A DNA stretch of 64,000 nucleotides from Parablautia muri (GCF_009917485.1 NZ_QZDT01000014.1:47009-111008); one strand, 5' to 3'; counted from the stretch's first letter, positions 1 through 8,508 are shown. Translations and numbers: made by a program. The notes: generated by a model from the sequence alone, not told the origin.

Positions 1-441
1 CAGTCTGCCGCCCATGCCGGTCTCCAAAATAATATAATCTGGCTCCTTTTCCTTAAAATAAGCCATCGCCATCAAAAAAAGGAACTCAAAAAAAGAAGGA
101 TGATTATCTTCATCCACTATCTCCTTTATCCTGCAAAAGACATCCACAAATTCTTCTTCTGATATCATTTCATTTCCAATACAGATTCTCTCACGCATGG
201 TCTCCAGATGAGGGGAGAGAAACATTCCCACGCTTAAACCGCTCTCCAGCAAAATAGAACTCAAATAAGCACAAACGGAGCCTTTTCCGTTTGTGCCTGC
301 AATATGAATCACTTTCCCGGGTATCTTATCACCGACCGCTTTCCTTAAAAGTTTTTTTGTCTCCTCCAAGGTATGTTTTCCGGCGAATCCAGGAATTTCA
401 AGAATATATTGTTCTGTTTCCGAATACGTATATGTTTTCAT
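1..441 (-). CDS. folC: Folylpolyglutamate synthase, N-terminal part (cut by window edge)
   Basis: Mur-ligase-family enzyme that adds glutamate to folates using ATP in the cytoplasm. The window holds the first 147 codons, read from an ATG at 441; the rest lies beyond base 1. Seen in the translation: the ATP-binding loop AGTNGKGS (about residues 48-55), the family SPHL motif (about 76-79) and TGMGGRL at the edge. These three in this order and spacing are typical of FolC/dihydrofolate synthase. It ends 12 bases before the FapA-type gene, on the same strand, so the two may be cotranscribed. Whether it is bifunctional with dihydrofolate synthase cannot be told from this part. Confidence 0.93.
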   Translation of the reverse strand, partial: MKTYTYSETEQYILEIPGFAGKHTLEETKKLLRKAVGDKIPGKVIHIAGTNGKGSVCAYLSSILLESGLSVGMFLSPHLETMRERICIGNEMISEEEFVDVFCRIKEIVDEDNHPSFFEFLFLMAMAYFKEKEPDYIILETGMGGRL

Positions 442-453
442 AGTGTTTTCTGA

Positions 454-2037
454 TTAGGAATAGGCGATAACACTGCTCTCAATTATGCCGTTTTGATGAT
501 AATATTTCATCAGGCAGGTGGTATCCTCTATAGGCATTTGCGCCTGTGCAAGACTCACAACCGTACCTCTGTAGATATTGCCTTTCACCATAATCTTAGC
601 GTCCTTCCCTCTCACCACCAGGCTTTCCATTTCTTCAAGCACCTTGTTGTTTTCACCCATTTCTTCCTTCAGCGTCCTAAGACGGCCTTCCAGATATTGC
701 AACTGGGTTTCCAGCCTCTGAGGGATTTTCCCTAACTGCTTTTTCTTGCACAATTCTTTATATTCATCGGAGGCCTCCTTGACCTCCTCCGACAGTGACA
801 GCTCTTTCGACTTGGCTGCATACATCTTTTGATAAATCTCTTTTTCGCAGCCTGCATGGACTACCGTCTTAACCTCTACCGAATTTCCGATTTCAGTAGC
901 CTGAATGCCCAGCATTCCATGGGTGTAGCCTCCAATGATCGTTCCTCTGGCTCCTGTTAAAACAACCTCCCCGTCAGCTACAATTTTGGAATTGATGATA
1001 CTATTTGCCTGTACATTGCCCCCGGCCATCATAAGGGTGTGCTCAATAAAATCTGCAAAAATATCGCCTTTGGCGGAAACCTTGGCTCTCTGGGCTCCCT
1101 GTATGCCCCGGCTTAGGATAATATTCCCTCCTGCAAATAAATTGACTGCTTCAACGGTTCCCTTAATCTCAATATTTCTTCCTGCCCGGATTGTAACGCC
1201 TGCTTCCACATTCCCGGTTACTACAATATCTCCGTAAAATTCTACCTTTCCGGTTATCAGCGTAAGGTCTCCCTTGATCTCATGGACAGCCTGAATGTCT
1301 ATTTTTCCTTTCTTCAGCTCTATCTTTCCGCTTTTTTGCGCCAGATATACATCCGGATCTCCTTCCGTATAAATATCCGAACCTGTAAGCGGCGTTGCTT
1401 CTTTTACCTTTCTTGCCTTAAATGACTTTCCTTTTATATTATAACCGTCCTTACCTTCCTTGGCATGGTGGTAGATTGCAACCACATCTCCCTTTCGCAC
1501 ATTCTGCAGGGTACTCATCGTGGTATAATCCACACGTCCATCCTCCAAAACTTTAGGGGCCTTATTCTGATCCGGGTCAAATTTATACTCATAATACCCG
1601 TCCTTGCCTTCTACGGCAGGCTGTCCCTGCGCCACTATGATTTCCCGCTCGTACACCCGCTTCTTGATCATTGCCGCCAGATTGGAATGATGGTATCCCG
1701 TGACAATTCCTTTCTTTTTGAGGAATTGATCAAACTCCTCCATTGTATAGTTATCTTTTCCTTCTCCCGGAACAGTTAAATACATCCAGGCAGTCATATT
1801 ATCCTGGGAAATTCTGATGTAAGAACCATTTTTTTCAATGCCAAGAGGAGCCTCTTTTTCTTCTTCCGTCTCCTCGCCTTCAACAGCATCTAAACTTTTC
1901 GCCTGCTCTTTGGTTTCCTCTGGCATCTGCTTCTCTTTCGCTGCCGACAGGTCATCGTTTGCCTCTGCAAGCAACTCCATCTCACGGCGCAGTTCCATTA
2001 AATCATCATTTGAAAAAAAATCATGCTTATTGCCCAT
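454..2037 (-). CDS. FapA family protein (DUF342, polymer-forming)
   Basis: 527 residues. An acidic, low-complexity N-terminus (about 1-75, rich in E/K) is followed by the FapA/DUF342 region. This includes a run of short hydrophobic beta repeats (about 250-370, e.g. GDLTLITGKVEFYGDIVVTG), as expected for a right-handed beta helix, then a predicted coiled coil (about 415-475). The family occurs in clostridia and is named after a protein linked to flagellar assembly, but no flagellar gene is present here, so the role is open. Start ATG at 2037 with GGGAG about 8 bases upstream. A promoter lies at 2063-2091. Well supported as a family member, function uncertain. Confidence 0.85.
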   Translation of the reverse strand: MGNKHDFFSNDDLMELRREMELLAEANDDLSAAKEKQMPEETKEQAKSLDAVEGEETEEEKEAPLGIEKNGSYIRISQDNMTAWMYLTVPGEGKDNYTMEEFDQFLKKKGIVTGYHHSNLAAMIKKRVYEREIIVAQGQPAVEGKDGYYEYKFDPDQNKAPKVLEDGRVDYTTMSTLQNVRKGDVVAIYHHAKEGKDGYNIKGKSFKARKVKEATPLTGSDIYTEGDPDVYLAQKSGKIELKKGKIDIQAVHEIKGDLTLITGKVEFYGDIVVTGNVEAGVTIRAGRNIEIKGTVEAVNLFAGGNIILSRGIQGAQRAKVSAKGDIFADFIEHTLMMAGGNVQANSIINSKIVADGEVVLTGARGTIIGGYTHGMLGIQATEIGNSVEVKTVVHAGCEKEIYQKMYAAKSKELSLSEEVKEASDEYKELCKKKQLGKIPQRLETQLQYLEGRLRTLKEEMGENNKVLEEMESLVVRGKDAKIMVKGNIYRGTVVSLAQAQMPIEDTTCLMKYYHQNGIIESSVIAYS

Positions 2038-2062
2038 TTAATCCGCTCTCCCTTCTTTTCTT

Positions 2063-2091
2063 ATTGTAGCATTGTACTTAACTTATGGCAA
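2063..2091 (-). promoter_or_regulatory. Sigma-A type promoter of the FapA-type gene
   Basis: On the minus strand TTGCCA (2086-2091) and TACAAT (2063-2068) are separated by exactly 17 bases. It lies 26 bases upstream of the start codon. Assigned by eye from consensus similarity. Confidence 0.6.
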
Positions 2092-2118
2092 ACAAAAAAC
2101 GAAAATTCCATTCTTTCA

Positions 2119-2147
2119 TTGACCCGCCATCCCCGATAAAGTATGAT
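2119..2147 (+). promoter_or_regulatory. Sigma-A type promoter of the DUF3048 gene
   Basis: TTGACC (2119-2124) and TATGAT (2142-2147) with a 17-base spacer, 31 bases upstream of the ATG at 2179. It is divergent from the FapA-type promoter. Confidence 0.65.
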
Positions 2148-2178
2148 AGAATTAATTCAATAGAAAGGGGTTAGATTT

Positions 2179-3249
2179 ATGAAACTGAAAAAATTATTCA
2201 AAAAAGCCACTGCCGCTGCCCTTGCCCTAAGCGTTTATGCCTTAGGCATGGTTTTAGTGCCTTCACTTTGCGGAACAGACCAGGTTTTGGCGGATGAGCA
2301 GGTACCCAGCGTTTACACCGGCGAACCTGTCCCTGCTGCCCTAGCGTCCCAGCGTCCCATTGCAGTTATGATGCCCACCGACAAAAAGGCGCAGCCTTCC
2401 TACGGAATCGGCAATGCCAAAGTGCTTTATGAGATCATGGAAGAAGGGGATATTTCCCGCCAAATGGCAATCATTGACGACTGGCAGGGCCTTGGCCGCA
2501 TTGGAAATATCAGAAGCTGCCGGGATTACTACATCTCCATTGCTACGGAGTGGGATCCGATTCTGGTTCATTTTGGCGGCGTTTTTTATATGAAAGACCG
2601 TATCAGCGCACCTGATATCAACAATCTGTCCGGCGTCAGCGAATACGGCACCGGCGGAGAAAGACCTGGCTCGGAAGCTTTCTTCCGCACATCAGACAGA
2701 AATGCGCCCCACAACGCATATATCAGTGGTGAAGGCATTACAAATGCCTGTACTTCACTTGGTTATTCTCTGTCTGTAAGACCGGAACATTATAATACCT
2801 CCCATTTTACCTTTGCACAGGGCGTTAATACTTTAGAGCAGTACGGCAATGCCATTCCCGGCAATGTGGTAGATTTATCCAATATATTTACTTATACTAA
2901 GAGCCGTTTTACATACAACCCGGAAACCGGCCTTTACCAGAAAGATCTTCACGGTTCCGCACAGGTTGACGGCCTTACCGGCCAGCAGCTTACCTTTTCC
3001 AATGTCATTATCCAGAACACCAAGTGGTCTAAGCGGGATGCAAAAGGTTATCTGACTTTCCAAACCATTGATACCACAGGTGACGGGTACTATTTCACCA
3101 AAGGCAGGGGGATTCATATCACATGGAAAAAGACTTCTGATTACGCTCCTACCAAATATTATGACGACAATGGAAATGAAATTCAAATCAATACCGGAAA
3201 AACCTACATTGGAGTTGCACAGGAGGGACGAGCAGTCATGTATTCTTAA
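2179..3249 (+). CDS. Secreted DUF3048 domain protein (YerB-like)
   Basis: 356 residues. The N-terminus has lysines followed by a long hydrophobic Ala/Leu-rich stretch (about 12-30) and a likely cleavage region before residue 40, so it is exported. No clear lipobox cysteine is placed as in B. subtilis YerB, so it may be secreted rather than lipid-anchored. The mature part shows the two-part DUF3048 layout: an N-terminal domain with RPIAVMMPTDKK, GNIRSCRDYY and ILVHFGG, and a C-terminal beta-rich domain ending with a conserved GxGxxxxWKK-like segment. Biochemical role unknown. Start chosen from AAAGGGG 9 bases upstream and a promoter at 2119-2147. It is one of the few plus-strand genes. Confidence 0.88.
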   Translation: MKLKKLFKKATAAALALSVYALGMVLVPSLCGTDQVLADEQVPSVYTGEPVPAALASQRPIAVMMPTDKKAQPSYGIGNAKVLYEIMEEGDISRQMAIIDDWQGLGRIGNIRSCRDYYISIATEWDPILVHFGGVFYMKDRISAPDINNLSGVSEYGTGGERPGSEAFFRTSDRNAPHNAYISGEGITNACTSLGYSLSVRPEHYNTSHFTFAQGVNTLEQYGNAIPGNVVDLSNIFTYTKSRFTYNPETGLYQKDLHGSAQVDGLTGQQLTFSNVIIQNTKWSKRDAKGYLTFQTIDTTGDGYYFTKGRGIHITWKKTSDYAPTKYYDDNGNEIQINTGKTYIGVAQEGRAVMYS

Positions 3250-3290
3250 TATCTTAATATAAGGTTTTGATACCAGACTGTTTCATAAAG

Positions 3291-3337
3291 ATACAGGGAT
3301 AAATGCCAGGGCAGGGCGCCGGCACTTATCCCTGTAT
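3291..3337. terminator. Hairpin between convergent genes
   Basis: ATACAGGGATAAATGCC (3291-3307) pairs with GGCACTTATCCCTGTAT (3321-3337), apart from one mismatch. It sits between the end of the plus-strand DUF3048 gene and the end of the minus-strand yolD-type gene, as expected for a bidirectional terminator. There is no clean T-tract on either side. Confidence 0.5.
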
Positions 3338-3339
3338 GA

Positions 3340-3771
3340 TTACAAAGCGAAAAACACTTCTCCATCTATCTCCGTCAAATCTTCCACAGGTATGCTTGTG
3401 CCATCCTGCATCCTTATGACGCCTTCATACACATCTATTTTTTTGACACTGCCCTTGGCCGTAACGTATGCGCCGCCTGCCTTATAAGCATCCGGCTTAA
3501 AATAAGTGATTGCAACCTCCGGCTGCTCCCGTTCCAATTCCTTAAGTATCCGCAGCTTTTTATCCAAAACAGTTTTCTCGTCCTCATCTAATTCCGCCCG
3601 TTCGTCTGTGAGACGGCCTGTTTCTTTTATGGCATCCTCATACCCGGTGAGGGCTGCAAAAGGGGAAAACTGTGCGGCGCGCTCCATTATCGGCATAGGC
3701 GGATGGCCCTTGGAAATATGGCGGGGAAGGTTTATCATATCTTCATAATCGGAAACCTTTTGATCCCTCAT
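3340..3771 (-). CDS. YolD-like protein
   Basis: 143 residues with the YolD-family core PRHISKGHPPMPIMERAAQFSPFAAL in its N-terminal half, followed by a charged linker (LDEDEKTVLDKKLRILKELE) and a small beta-rich C-terminal part. YolD proteins are commonly encoded next to Y-family polymerases in Firmicutes and are thought to assist or modulate them, by analogy with UmuD-UmuC. Here the start codon overlaps the stop of the upstream polymerase by 4 bases (ATGA, 3768-3771), so the two are translationally coupled and share the SOS promoter at 5403-5431. No protease-like residues of UmuD are present. Confidence 0.85.
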   Translation of the reverse strand: MRDQKVSDYEDMINLPRHISKGHPPMPIMERAAQFSPFAALTGYEDAIKETGRLTDERAELDEDEKTVLDKKLRILKELEREQPEVAITYFKPDAYKAGGAYVTAKGSVKKIDVYEGVIRMQDGTSIPVEDLTEIDGEVFFAL

Positions 3772-5297
3772 GCCTTATGCCCTCCTATCTGTCTGTTTCT
3801 CTCAACGCTCATGGCTCCCTCCTCAAGGTTCATTCCTTTAAGGACAGCATTTTTCCCAAACTTCTTCTTGATATCCAGCATGGCCTTCTGTATCTTTTTT
3901 TCGCGCTCTAATTCCGCTTTTTCTTCCTCGTTCTGTCTCTGCCGCGCCTCATAGTCCGTAAAAAGGTCCAACTGCTCAAAAGCCTCCTCCTCTGCCGCCC
4001 GGCTTTCTTCTATCACGTGATTTGCCGTAACATATACGCGTCTGATTGACAGCTCTTTATGAACAATCTGATCATATAATCGGGTAACGGCATCTAAAAT
4101 CAACCTGGCGGAAGATGTGGCTTTTCCAAGATTGATCGTTCCATGGGCATGCTTTGGGACCTTCCGTCCATATTGGTCCGTTGTGACAGGGCCTTTATAG
4201 CGGTTTCGTATTTCCGGATCAGATAAATTTTCTCTGTCATACCCTATGGTTAACACCATCTGGTCGGTTGTCAAGCCCTTATCAACCAGGTCAAGCGCCA
4301 GAAGGTCGGTCATTTCCCTTACAATCAGCCTTGCCTTCTCAAAGCTGTAGGGACACTGAAGCACCTGGCCGGAGCCCATACTGCTTTTGTCCGGCTTATA
4401 CGCTTTCACATCTGCAATGGTGCATGGCTCCCATCCCCACGCATGGTCAATGAGCAACTCCGCATTAATGCCAAATAGCCTGTACAAAAGCTCCTCGTTA
4501 TAATAATCCGTATCCTTCCCCATGGAGCACCTTGCAATATCTCCCATTGTAAAAAGACCGTTTTCCTCTAATTTCCTGGCATATCCTCTCCCCACACGCC
4601 AAAAATCCGTAAGGGGACGGTGGCTCCATAAAAACCTGCGGTAATCCGTCTCATCCAGTATTGCAATCCTCACCCCATCCTCGTCCGGTGCCACCTTCTT
4701 CGCCATAATATCCATAGCAACTTTAGATAAGTAAAGGTTAGCGCCAATCCCTGCTGTGGCAGTGATACCGGTCTTTTGTAAAATTTCCTGTATGATTTTC
4801 TTTGCCAGCTCCTTAGGACTAAGGCCATAAGTGTCCAAATAATATGTGACATCCATAAAAACCTCGTCTATGGAGTAAACGTGGATATCCTCCGGTGCAA
4901 TATATTGTAGATAAATATTATAAATTTTCGTGCTATATTCCATGTAAAGGGCCATCCGCGGCACCGCCGCCACATAGGAAATCGAAAGCTCCGGATGGGA
5001 CTTTAGTTCTCTGTCATCAAAAGAAGAACCGGTAAAAAAATGTCCCGGCGCCTTAGATAAACGCAGGGCATTTACCTCCTTTACCTTCCGTACCACTTCA
5101 AAAAGCCTTGCCCTTCCCGAAATGCCGTAAGCTTTCAAAGAAGGGGATACCGCAAGGCAAATGGTTTTTTCCGTGCGGCTTACATCCGCCACCACAAGGT
5201 TGGTGGTAAGAGGGTCAAGGCCCCGCTCCGCACATTCAACGGATGCGTAAAATGATTTCAGGTCTATTGAAATGTAAACATGATTTTCCTTTGCCAT
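3768..5297 (-). CDS. Y-family DNA polymerase (UmuC/UvrX type)
   Basis: 509 residues; translesion DNA polymerase acting in the cytoplasm at damaged templates. Catalytic signatures are visible: the first metal-binding Asp in ISIDLKSFYASVE (D12) and the palm motif YSIDEVFMD (D144-E145). A helix-hairpin-helix region and a little-finger domain follow, with a long charged C-terminal extension (KAELEREKKIQKAMLDIKKK). It is longer than DinB (about 350-420) and resembles the B. subtilis UvrX/YqjW branch that travels with YolD. Start ATG at 5297 with AAAGGAG 6 bases upstream. Regulation: a LexA-type box lies inside its promoter. First gene of a two-gene operon with the YolD-like gene. Confidence 0.92.
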   Translation of the reverse strand: MAKENHVYISIDLKSFYASVECAERGLDPLTTNLVVADVSRTEKTICLAVSPSLKAYGISGRARLFEVVRKVKEVNALRLSKAPGHFFTGSSFDDRELKSHPELSISYVAAVPRMALYMEYSTKIYNIYLQYIAPEDIHVYSIDEVFMDVTYYLDTYGLSPKELAKKIIQEILQKTGITATAGIGANLYLSKVAMDIMAKKVAPDEDGVRIAILDETDYRRFLWSHRPLTDFWRVGRGYARKLEENGLFTMGDIARCSMGKDTDYYNEELLYRLFGINAELLIDHAWGWEPCTIADVKAYKPDKSSMGSGQVLQCPYSFEKARLIVREMTDLLALDLVDKGLTTDQMVLTIGYDRENLSDPEIRNRYKGPVTTDQYGRKVPKHAHGTINLGKATSSARLILDAVTRLYDQIVHKELSIRRVYVTANHVIEESRAAEEEAFEQLDLFTDYEARQRQNEEEKAELEREKKIQKAMLDIKKKFGKNAVLKGMNLEEGAMSVERNRQIGGHKA

Positions 5298-5343
5298 TTT
5301 CCACTCCTTTACAGAGCTTGTTTGAAAATTATCCTACTATATT

Positions 5344-5353
5344 TGCAAGCGCT
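5344..5353. promoter_or_regulatory. CAAGCGCTTG palindrome in the polymerase leader
   Basis: A perfect 10-base palindrome lies between the promoter and the start codon of the Y-family polymerase. It resembles the core of LacI/CcpA-type operators (cre sites), but the flanks do not fit cre well and no regulator gene is nearby. Role unknown. Confidence 0.25.
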
Positions 5354-5402
5354 TGTTTGGATGACATGCTGCAAACTTCAAGCTGTCATTATCTTTTTAT
5401 AT

Positions 5403-5431
5403 ATTATACCAGAACTTATGTTCTGTTTCAA
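5403..5431 (-). promoter_or_regulatory. SOS promoter with embedded LexA box
   Basis: On the minus strand TTGAAA (5426-5431) and TATAAT (5403-5408) are 17 bases apart. The spacer holds the perfect inverted repeat CAGAACATAAGTTCTG (5410-5425), which contains the GAAC-N4-GTTC core of Gram-positive LexA (DinR) boxes. A repressor bound here would cover both promoter elements. It drives the Y-family polymerase and YolD-like genes. Confidence 0.85.
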
Positions 5432-5521
5432 TAGGATAACATGGATTATTATTGGGAAAATATAACAATCCGGACTTTGGCTCCACTGTTACGGAATCTG
5501 CACATTTTGTGAGAACATAAT

Positions 5522-6160
5522 TTATTTTACCCACCGCTTATTTGGCACCGGCTTACCATGTCCAAAATATATGATTCTGCTGCCCATATCGCCTATCTTT
5601 CGTGCGCTTTCTAACATATTGTCCCTGTTATGATACAGCATAGAAACCGTAGGATAAAACATATTCATCAGGGCATCGCCCACTATCAAATGCTTATGCT
5701 CCACATCTATACCAATAGAGCCATCCGTATGTCCCGACAGCGCAATGATGCGTGCATCAATTCCATAGTCAGATAGGTTATCGTCATGATTAAGCAGTAC
5801 AGCAGGCTTAAATTCCGGCATGGCGCGAACCGCAAATTCTTTCAGAGATGCGGATAAAACAATCTTTCCCAAAAAACCGGCGGCTGATAATGATTGGTTT
5901 GTGTTTGACCGAATCAAATTGCAGTCCTTCCCGTTCATTCCAATTGGTATTCCCAATTTATCCGATATTTGCGCTGCATTTTCAGCATGGTCAAAATGCG
6001 CATGGGTCAAAACAATCATCTTAACATTATAAGATCTACATGCATGGATCACCTTATCCATAAACTCTTTTTTCCCTGTGTCCACTAATATCCCGTTTGT
6101 TCCGTTTTCAACAATATAACAATTGCCATTACCGCATTTTATTCGATGAATTTCACTCAT
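5522..6160 (-). CDS. MBL-fold metallo-hydrolase
   Basis: 212 residues from the ATG at 6160 (an in-frame ATG at 6172 adds four residues). The metallo-beta-lactamase fold is shown by the THAHFDHAEN motif (HxHxDH, first metal-site ligands), SGHTDGSIG, VGDALMN and the C-terminal FGHGKP, in that order. It is probably a glyoxalase II-like or general hydrolase; the substrate is not evident. The start is ambiguous because GGGAG sits only 1 base before the first ATG and 13 before the second. Both ATGs are part of a 90-nt element found upstream of two other genes in this window. It stands alone, with no obvious operon partner. Confidence 0.85.
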   Translation of the reverse strand: MSEIHRIKCGNGNCYIVENGTNGILVDTGKKEFMDKVIHACRSYNVKMIVLTHAHFDHAENAAQISDKLGIPIGMNGKDCNLIRSNTNQSLSAAGFLGKIVLSASLKEFAVRAMPEFKPAVLLNHDDNLSDYGIDARIIALSGHTDGSIGIDVEHKHLIVGDALMNMFYPTVSMLYHNRDNMLESARKIGDMGSRIIYFGHGKPVPNKRWVK

Positions 6161-6247
6161 TTTTATAACCATACTCCCTTCTTAACGTGCGAATTTGTGC
6201 GCTCAAGCACAAATTTTCGGTTGAAAGGATGCAATTCTTTCAACCTT
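6158..6247 (-). repeat. 90-nt leader repeat, copy A
   Basis: Read on the minus strand, this stretch aligns without gaps to 32234-32323 (minus; 77/90 identical by hand count) and 34007-34096 (plus; 79/90). It contains two hairpins (GGTTGAAAG...CTTTCAACC and AATTTGTGC...GCACAAATT). It then has a purine-rich Shine-Dalgarno stretch and ATGGTTATAAAAATG, whose last ATG is the likely start of the MBL-fold gene. Confidence 0.9.
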
Positions 6248-6315
6248 CCTCCCTTCCAAAACATTCTTTGAAAGAAACACAAAGCCAGCCGATTTAAAAA
6301 GTTTGAAAAGAAAAT

Positions 6316-6346
6316 ATTTTAAGGACTATGCTGCCATAGTCCTTAA
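6316..6346 (-). terminator. Intrinsic terminator after the GNAT gene
   Basis: A perfect 12-base stem, TTAAGGACTATG (6319-6330) and CATAGTCCTTAA (6335-6346), with a 4-base loop. On the minus strand it is followed by a T-rich run. It lies about 60 bases past the stop of the acetyltransferase. Confidence 0.75.
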
Positions 6347-6409
6347 ATGCAGTATCGCCCCAACAACTCTGTCAGGCTTTACATGTCCACTTATGGACAG
6401 GACGCTCCT

Positions 6410-6961
6410 CTAAGAGAGTTCTATCCAAAACCGTTTCATATACGCCTCAAGTCCTGTTGACCAGACCGTTTTTTCGTATTTACCGCCACCCGATAAAATC
6501 GTTTTCTCGCTTGCAATATTGTTCTCGTCACAGGTAATCATCACTCTGTCCAGTCCATAATCCCGGCAGTTCATCAGATTTTGACGCAGCATTTCCTTTG
6601 CGTACCCTTTGCGTCTTTCATCAGGTCTTACACAATACCCTATATGGCCTCCCCACAATCCTAAAACCGGATGGTTGATATGGTGTCTGAAATCTGTTAT
6701 TCCCACAATCTTATGATCTGATTTTCTGACCGCCAGATAAGTATCCGCATCCACTAACCCTTCCGGACACGTCTCCCGGTATCTTAAATTTTCCGTATAC
6801 GCAATCCAGTCTTCTGCCTTTTCGCAATCCCTAAGATTGCTGGTGCCTCCCATGTCTTCATTTGGATCATGGTCAAGAAATTCCTGACGATATTTCATAA
6901 TATCCTCCGCATAATCCACTGAAGGCCTGACCAACTTTATTTCTTCCCTGGCCGTTCCCAT
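6410..6961 (-). CDS. GNAT family N-acetyltransferase
   Basis: 183 residues. The acetyl-CoA-binding motif A is visible as GYCVRPDERRKGYAKEML (about 109-126), preceded by the beta4 strand with IVGITDFRHH and followed by MITCDENNIAS, the typical motif B region. The N-terminus (VRPSVDYAEDIMKYRQEF) is like the YjcF/RimJ-like group that acts on small molecules or peptides; the acceptor is unknown. Start ATG at 6961 with AAAAGG upstream. A strong hairpin terminator follows. It is a single-gene unit by position. Confidence 0.88.
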   Translation of the reverse strand: MGTAREEIKLVRPSVDYAEDIMKYRQEFLDHDPNEDMGGTSNLRDCEKAEDWIAYTENLRYRETCPEGLVDADTYLAVRKSDHKIVGITDFRHHINHPVLGLWGGHIGYCVRPDERRKGYAKEMLRQNLMNCRDYGLDRVMITCDENNIASEKTILSGGGKYEKTVWSTGLEAYMKRFWIELS

Positions 6962-7165
6962 TTTCCTTTTATCCTCTCTGTTATCACTTCAGTTAATATT
7001 CCCGCCGCGGCGTGCGCTATGCAGTATACGCTCTGCAGCGCCGCAGGATTAATGCCTCCTTGCCTGCAGCGGAGAGTGTTGACTTGCGCAGTAAGAACCA
7101 AATATATAAAATATGTATATAGACCATGTCCATTTGACTCTTTTCCTGCAGGAATTAACTGTTAT

Positions 7166-7852
7166 TTAATTCGCTGATCCGCTAGATGGCATAAATGGAA
7201 TAATTCTCTTTGCAAGCTCTGATGCACTCATAGTCTGCAGCCATACCTTGCCTGGTCCTGTGAGCGTGGACAAAAAAAGCCCTTCCCCTCCAAATAGTAT
7301 GTTGGCAAACCCTTTTACCATCTCAGAAGAATACTGTACGCTTGCTTCAAAATATGCAATATTTCCGGTGTCCACCTTAAGCGTTTCGCCTGGCGCCAGC
7401 TCCTTTTCCACGATTGTCCCGTCAAGCTCCAAAAAGGCAAGCCCTTGTCCCGTATACTTTTGCAACACAAACCCTTCACCGCCAAATAATCCGCTTTTTA
7501 CTCCTGTCACAAAAGCGCTTAAGGTTACGCCAGGAGTTGCGCACAGGAAGGAATTTTTCTGGGCAATGTATTCTTTACCATTCCCCAGCTCAAGAAGCCT
7601 GATTTCCCCAGGAAAGCTGGACGCAAGGGTAATCTCCGCCCCTGGCCGCTGCGCGGTGTAGGTTGCCATAAAAAGACTCTCTCCGGCAAACATTCTGCCA
7701 ATTCCTTTTAAAAAGCCGCCCTTCATGTTGGTTTCCATGGAAATCCCGTCTGTCATCCAGGTCATACCGCCCGACTGGGTATAAATATTTTCTCCCTGTT
7801 CCATTGTAATCGTCACTGCCGGCATTGGACTGCCAAATACTCTGTAATGCAT
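7166..7852 (-). CDS. AIM24/TIGR00266 family protein
   Basis: 228 residues from the ATG at 7852; GGAGG lies 7 bases upstream, which favours it over the GTG at 7855. The sequence is all-beta and Gly-rich, with the family pattern VTITMEQGENIYTQSGGMTWMTDGI near the N-terminus and paired repeats of GLFGGEGFVLQKYTGQG and LFGGEGLFLSTLTGPGKVWLQT later. These TRAP-like beta-sandwich proteins are widespread in bacteria and of unknown function. No signal peptide or membrane segment is seen. It precedes no clear partner; rhaM lies 88 bases upstream in the same direction. Confidence 0.85.
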   Translation of the reverse strand: MHYRVFGSPMPAVTITMEQGENIYTQSGGMTWMTDGISMETNMKGGFLKGIGRMFAGESLFMATYTAQRPGAEITLASSFPGEIRLLELGNGKEYIAQKNSFLCATPGVTLSAFVTGVKSGLFGGEGFVLQKYTGQGLAFLELDGTIVEKELAPGETLKVDTGNIAYFEASVQYSSEMVKGFANILFGGEGLFLSTLTGPGKVWLQTMSASELAKRIIPFMPSSGSAN

Positions 7853-7940
7853 CACTTTTCCTCCTCATTTATCTATTGTAAATTCTTATGTGACAGTTCC
7901 GGCAAACTGAACTATCACTTTCTTAAATATACTTATAAGA

Positions 7941-8255
7941 TTAATCCAGATGAAATACCTGCTTTAAATCTGTACTCACCGGACTGTTATCCTGGTTGAT
8001 TTCCATAATATCCGCCATATAATCCCACCATTTCCGGTTGATTGCCGTATCCGCAGATTTACTCCATTTTTCTTCACTTTCAATTTCCAGATAGCCGTAA
8101 AGCACATTCGTCTCCTGGTCCAGAAAAATAGAATAGTTTCTTCCGCCATATTCATGAATCATTTCCTTCATCTCCGGCCAGAGCATGTTGTGGCGCTTTT
8201 CATATTCCTGCGCCATTCCAGGATGCAGATGCATTTTAAAACCCTTTCTAACCAT
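7941..8255 (-). CDS. rhaM: L-rhamnose mutarotase
   Basis: 104 residues, the usual length. It interconverts the alpha and beta anomers of L-rhamnose before isomerisation in the cytoplasm. It matches what is known of E. coli RhaM across the whole length: KRHNMLWPEM holds the catalytic histidine position, then NYSIFLD, LYGYLEIESEEKW, the paired tryptophans in KWWDYMADIM and the C-terminal NSPVSTDLKQVFHL. Start ATG at 8255 with GGAGG 8 bases upstream. No other rhamnose genes (rhaA, B, D) are in the window, so it is isolated from its pathway here or acts on a related sugar. Confidence 0.93.
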   Translation of the reverse strand: MVRKGFKMHLHPGMAQEYEKRHNMLWPEMKEMIHEYGGRNYSIFLDQETNVLYGYLEIESEEKWSKSADTAINRKWWDYMADIMEINQDNSPVSTDLKQVFHLD

Positions 8256-8411
8256 TTATCTTTCCTCCTTTTCATACCGATACAACACTATTTTGAGGAG
8301 TTTCTTTTAGGATGTCAAGTATGGAAGAATAAAGTTAATAAAACATAAATCTAAAATGAGATATTTCGCATTTTTATAAGTACGCTTACTTGGTCCATTA
8401 CCTGCGGGGTG

Positions 8412-8442
8412 CAAAAAAAGGAATAGCCTTTCAAGCTATCCC
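8412..8442 (-). terminator. Intrinsic terminator after the methyltransferase
   Basis: On the minus strand a hairpin of GGATAGC and GCTATTCC is followed directly by seven T residues (plus-strand A run 8413-8419). It lies about 70 bases downstream of the methyltransferase stop. Confidence 0.8.
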
Positions 8443-8508
8443 CCATGCCGCTGCTTTTTTGTTTCTTACTTTCCGTTCACCATGTCAGGAAACACATGAT
8501 ACCATTTT

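Noticed and set aside
3340..5297. Prophage or plasmid origin of the YolD/polymerase pair
   Set aside because: Such pairs are often mobile, but there are no phage, plasmid or integrase genes beside it and its flanks are ordinary chromosomal genes.
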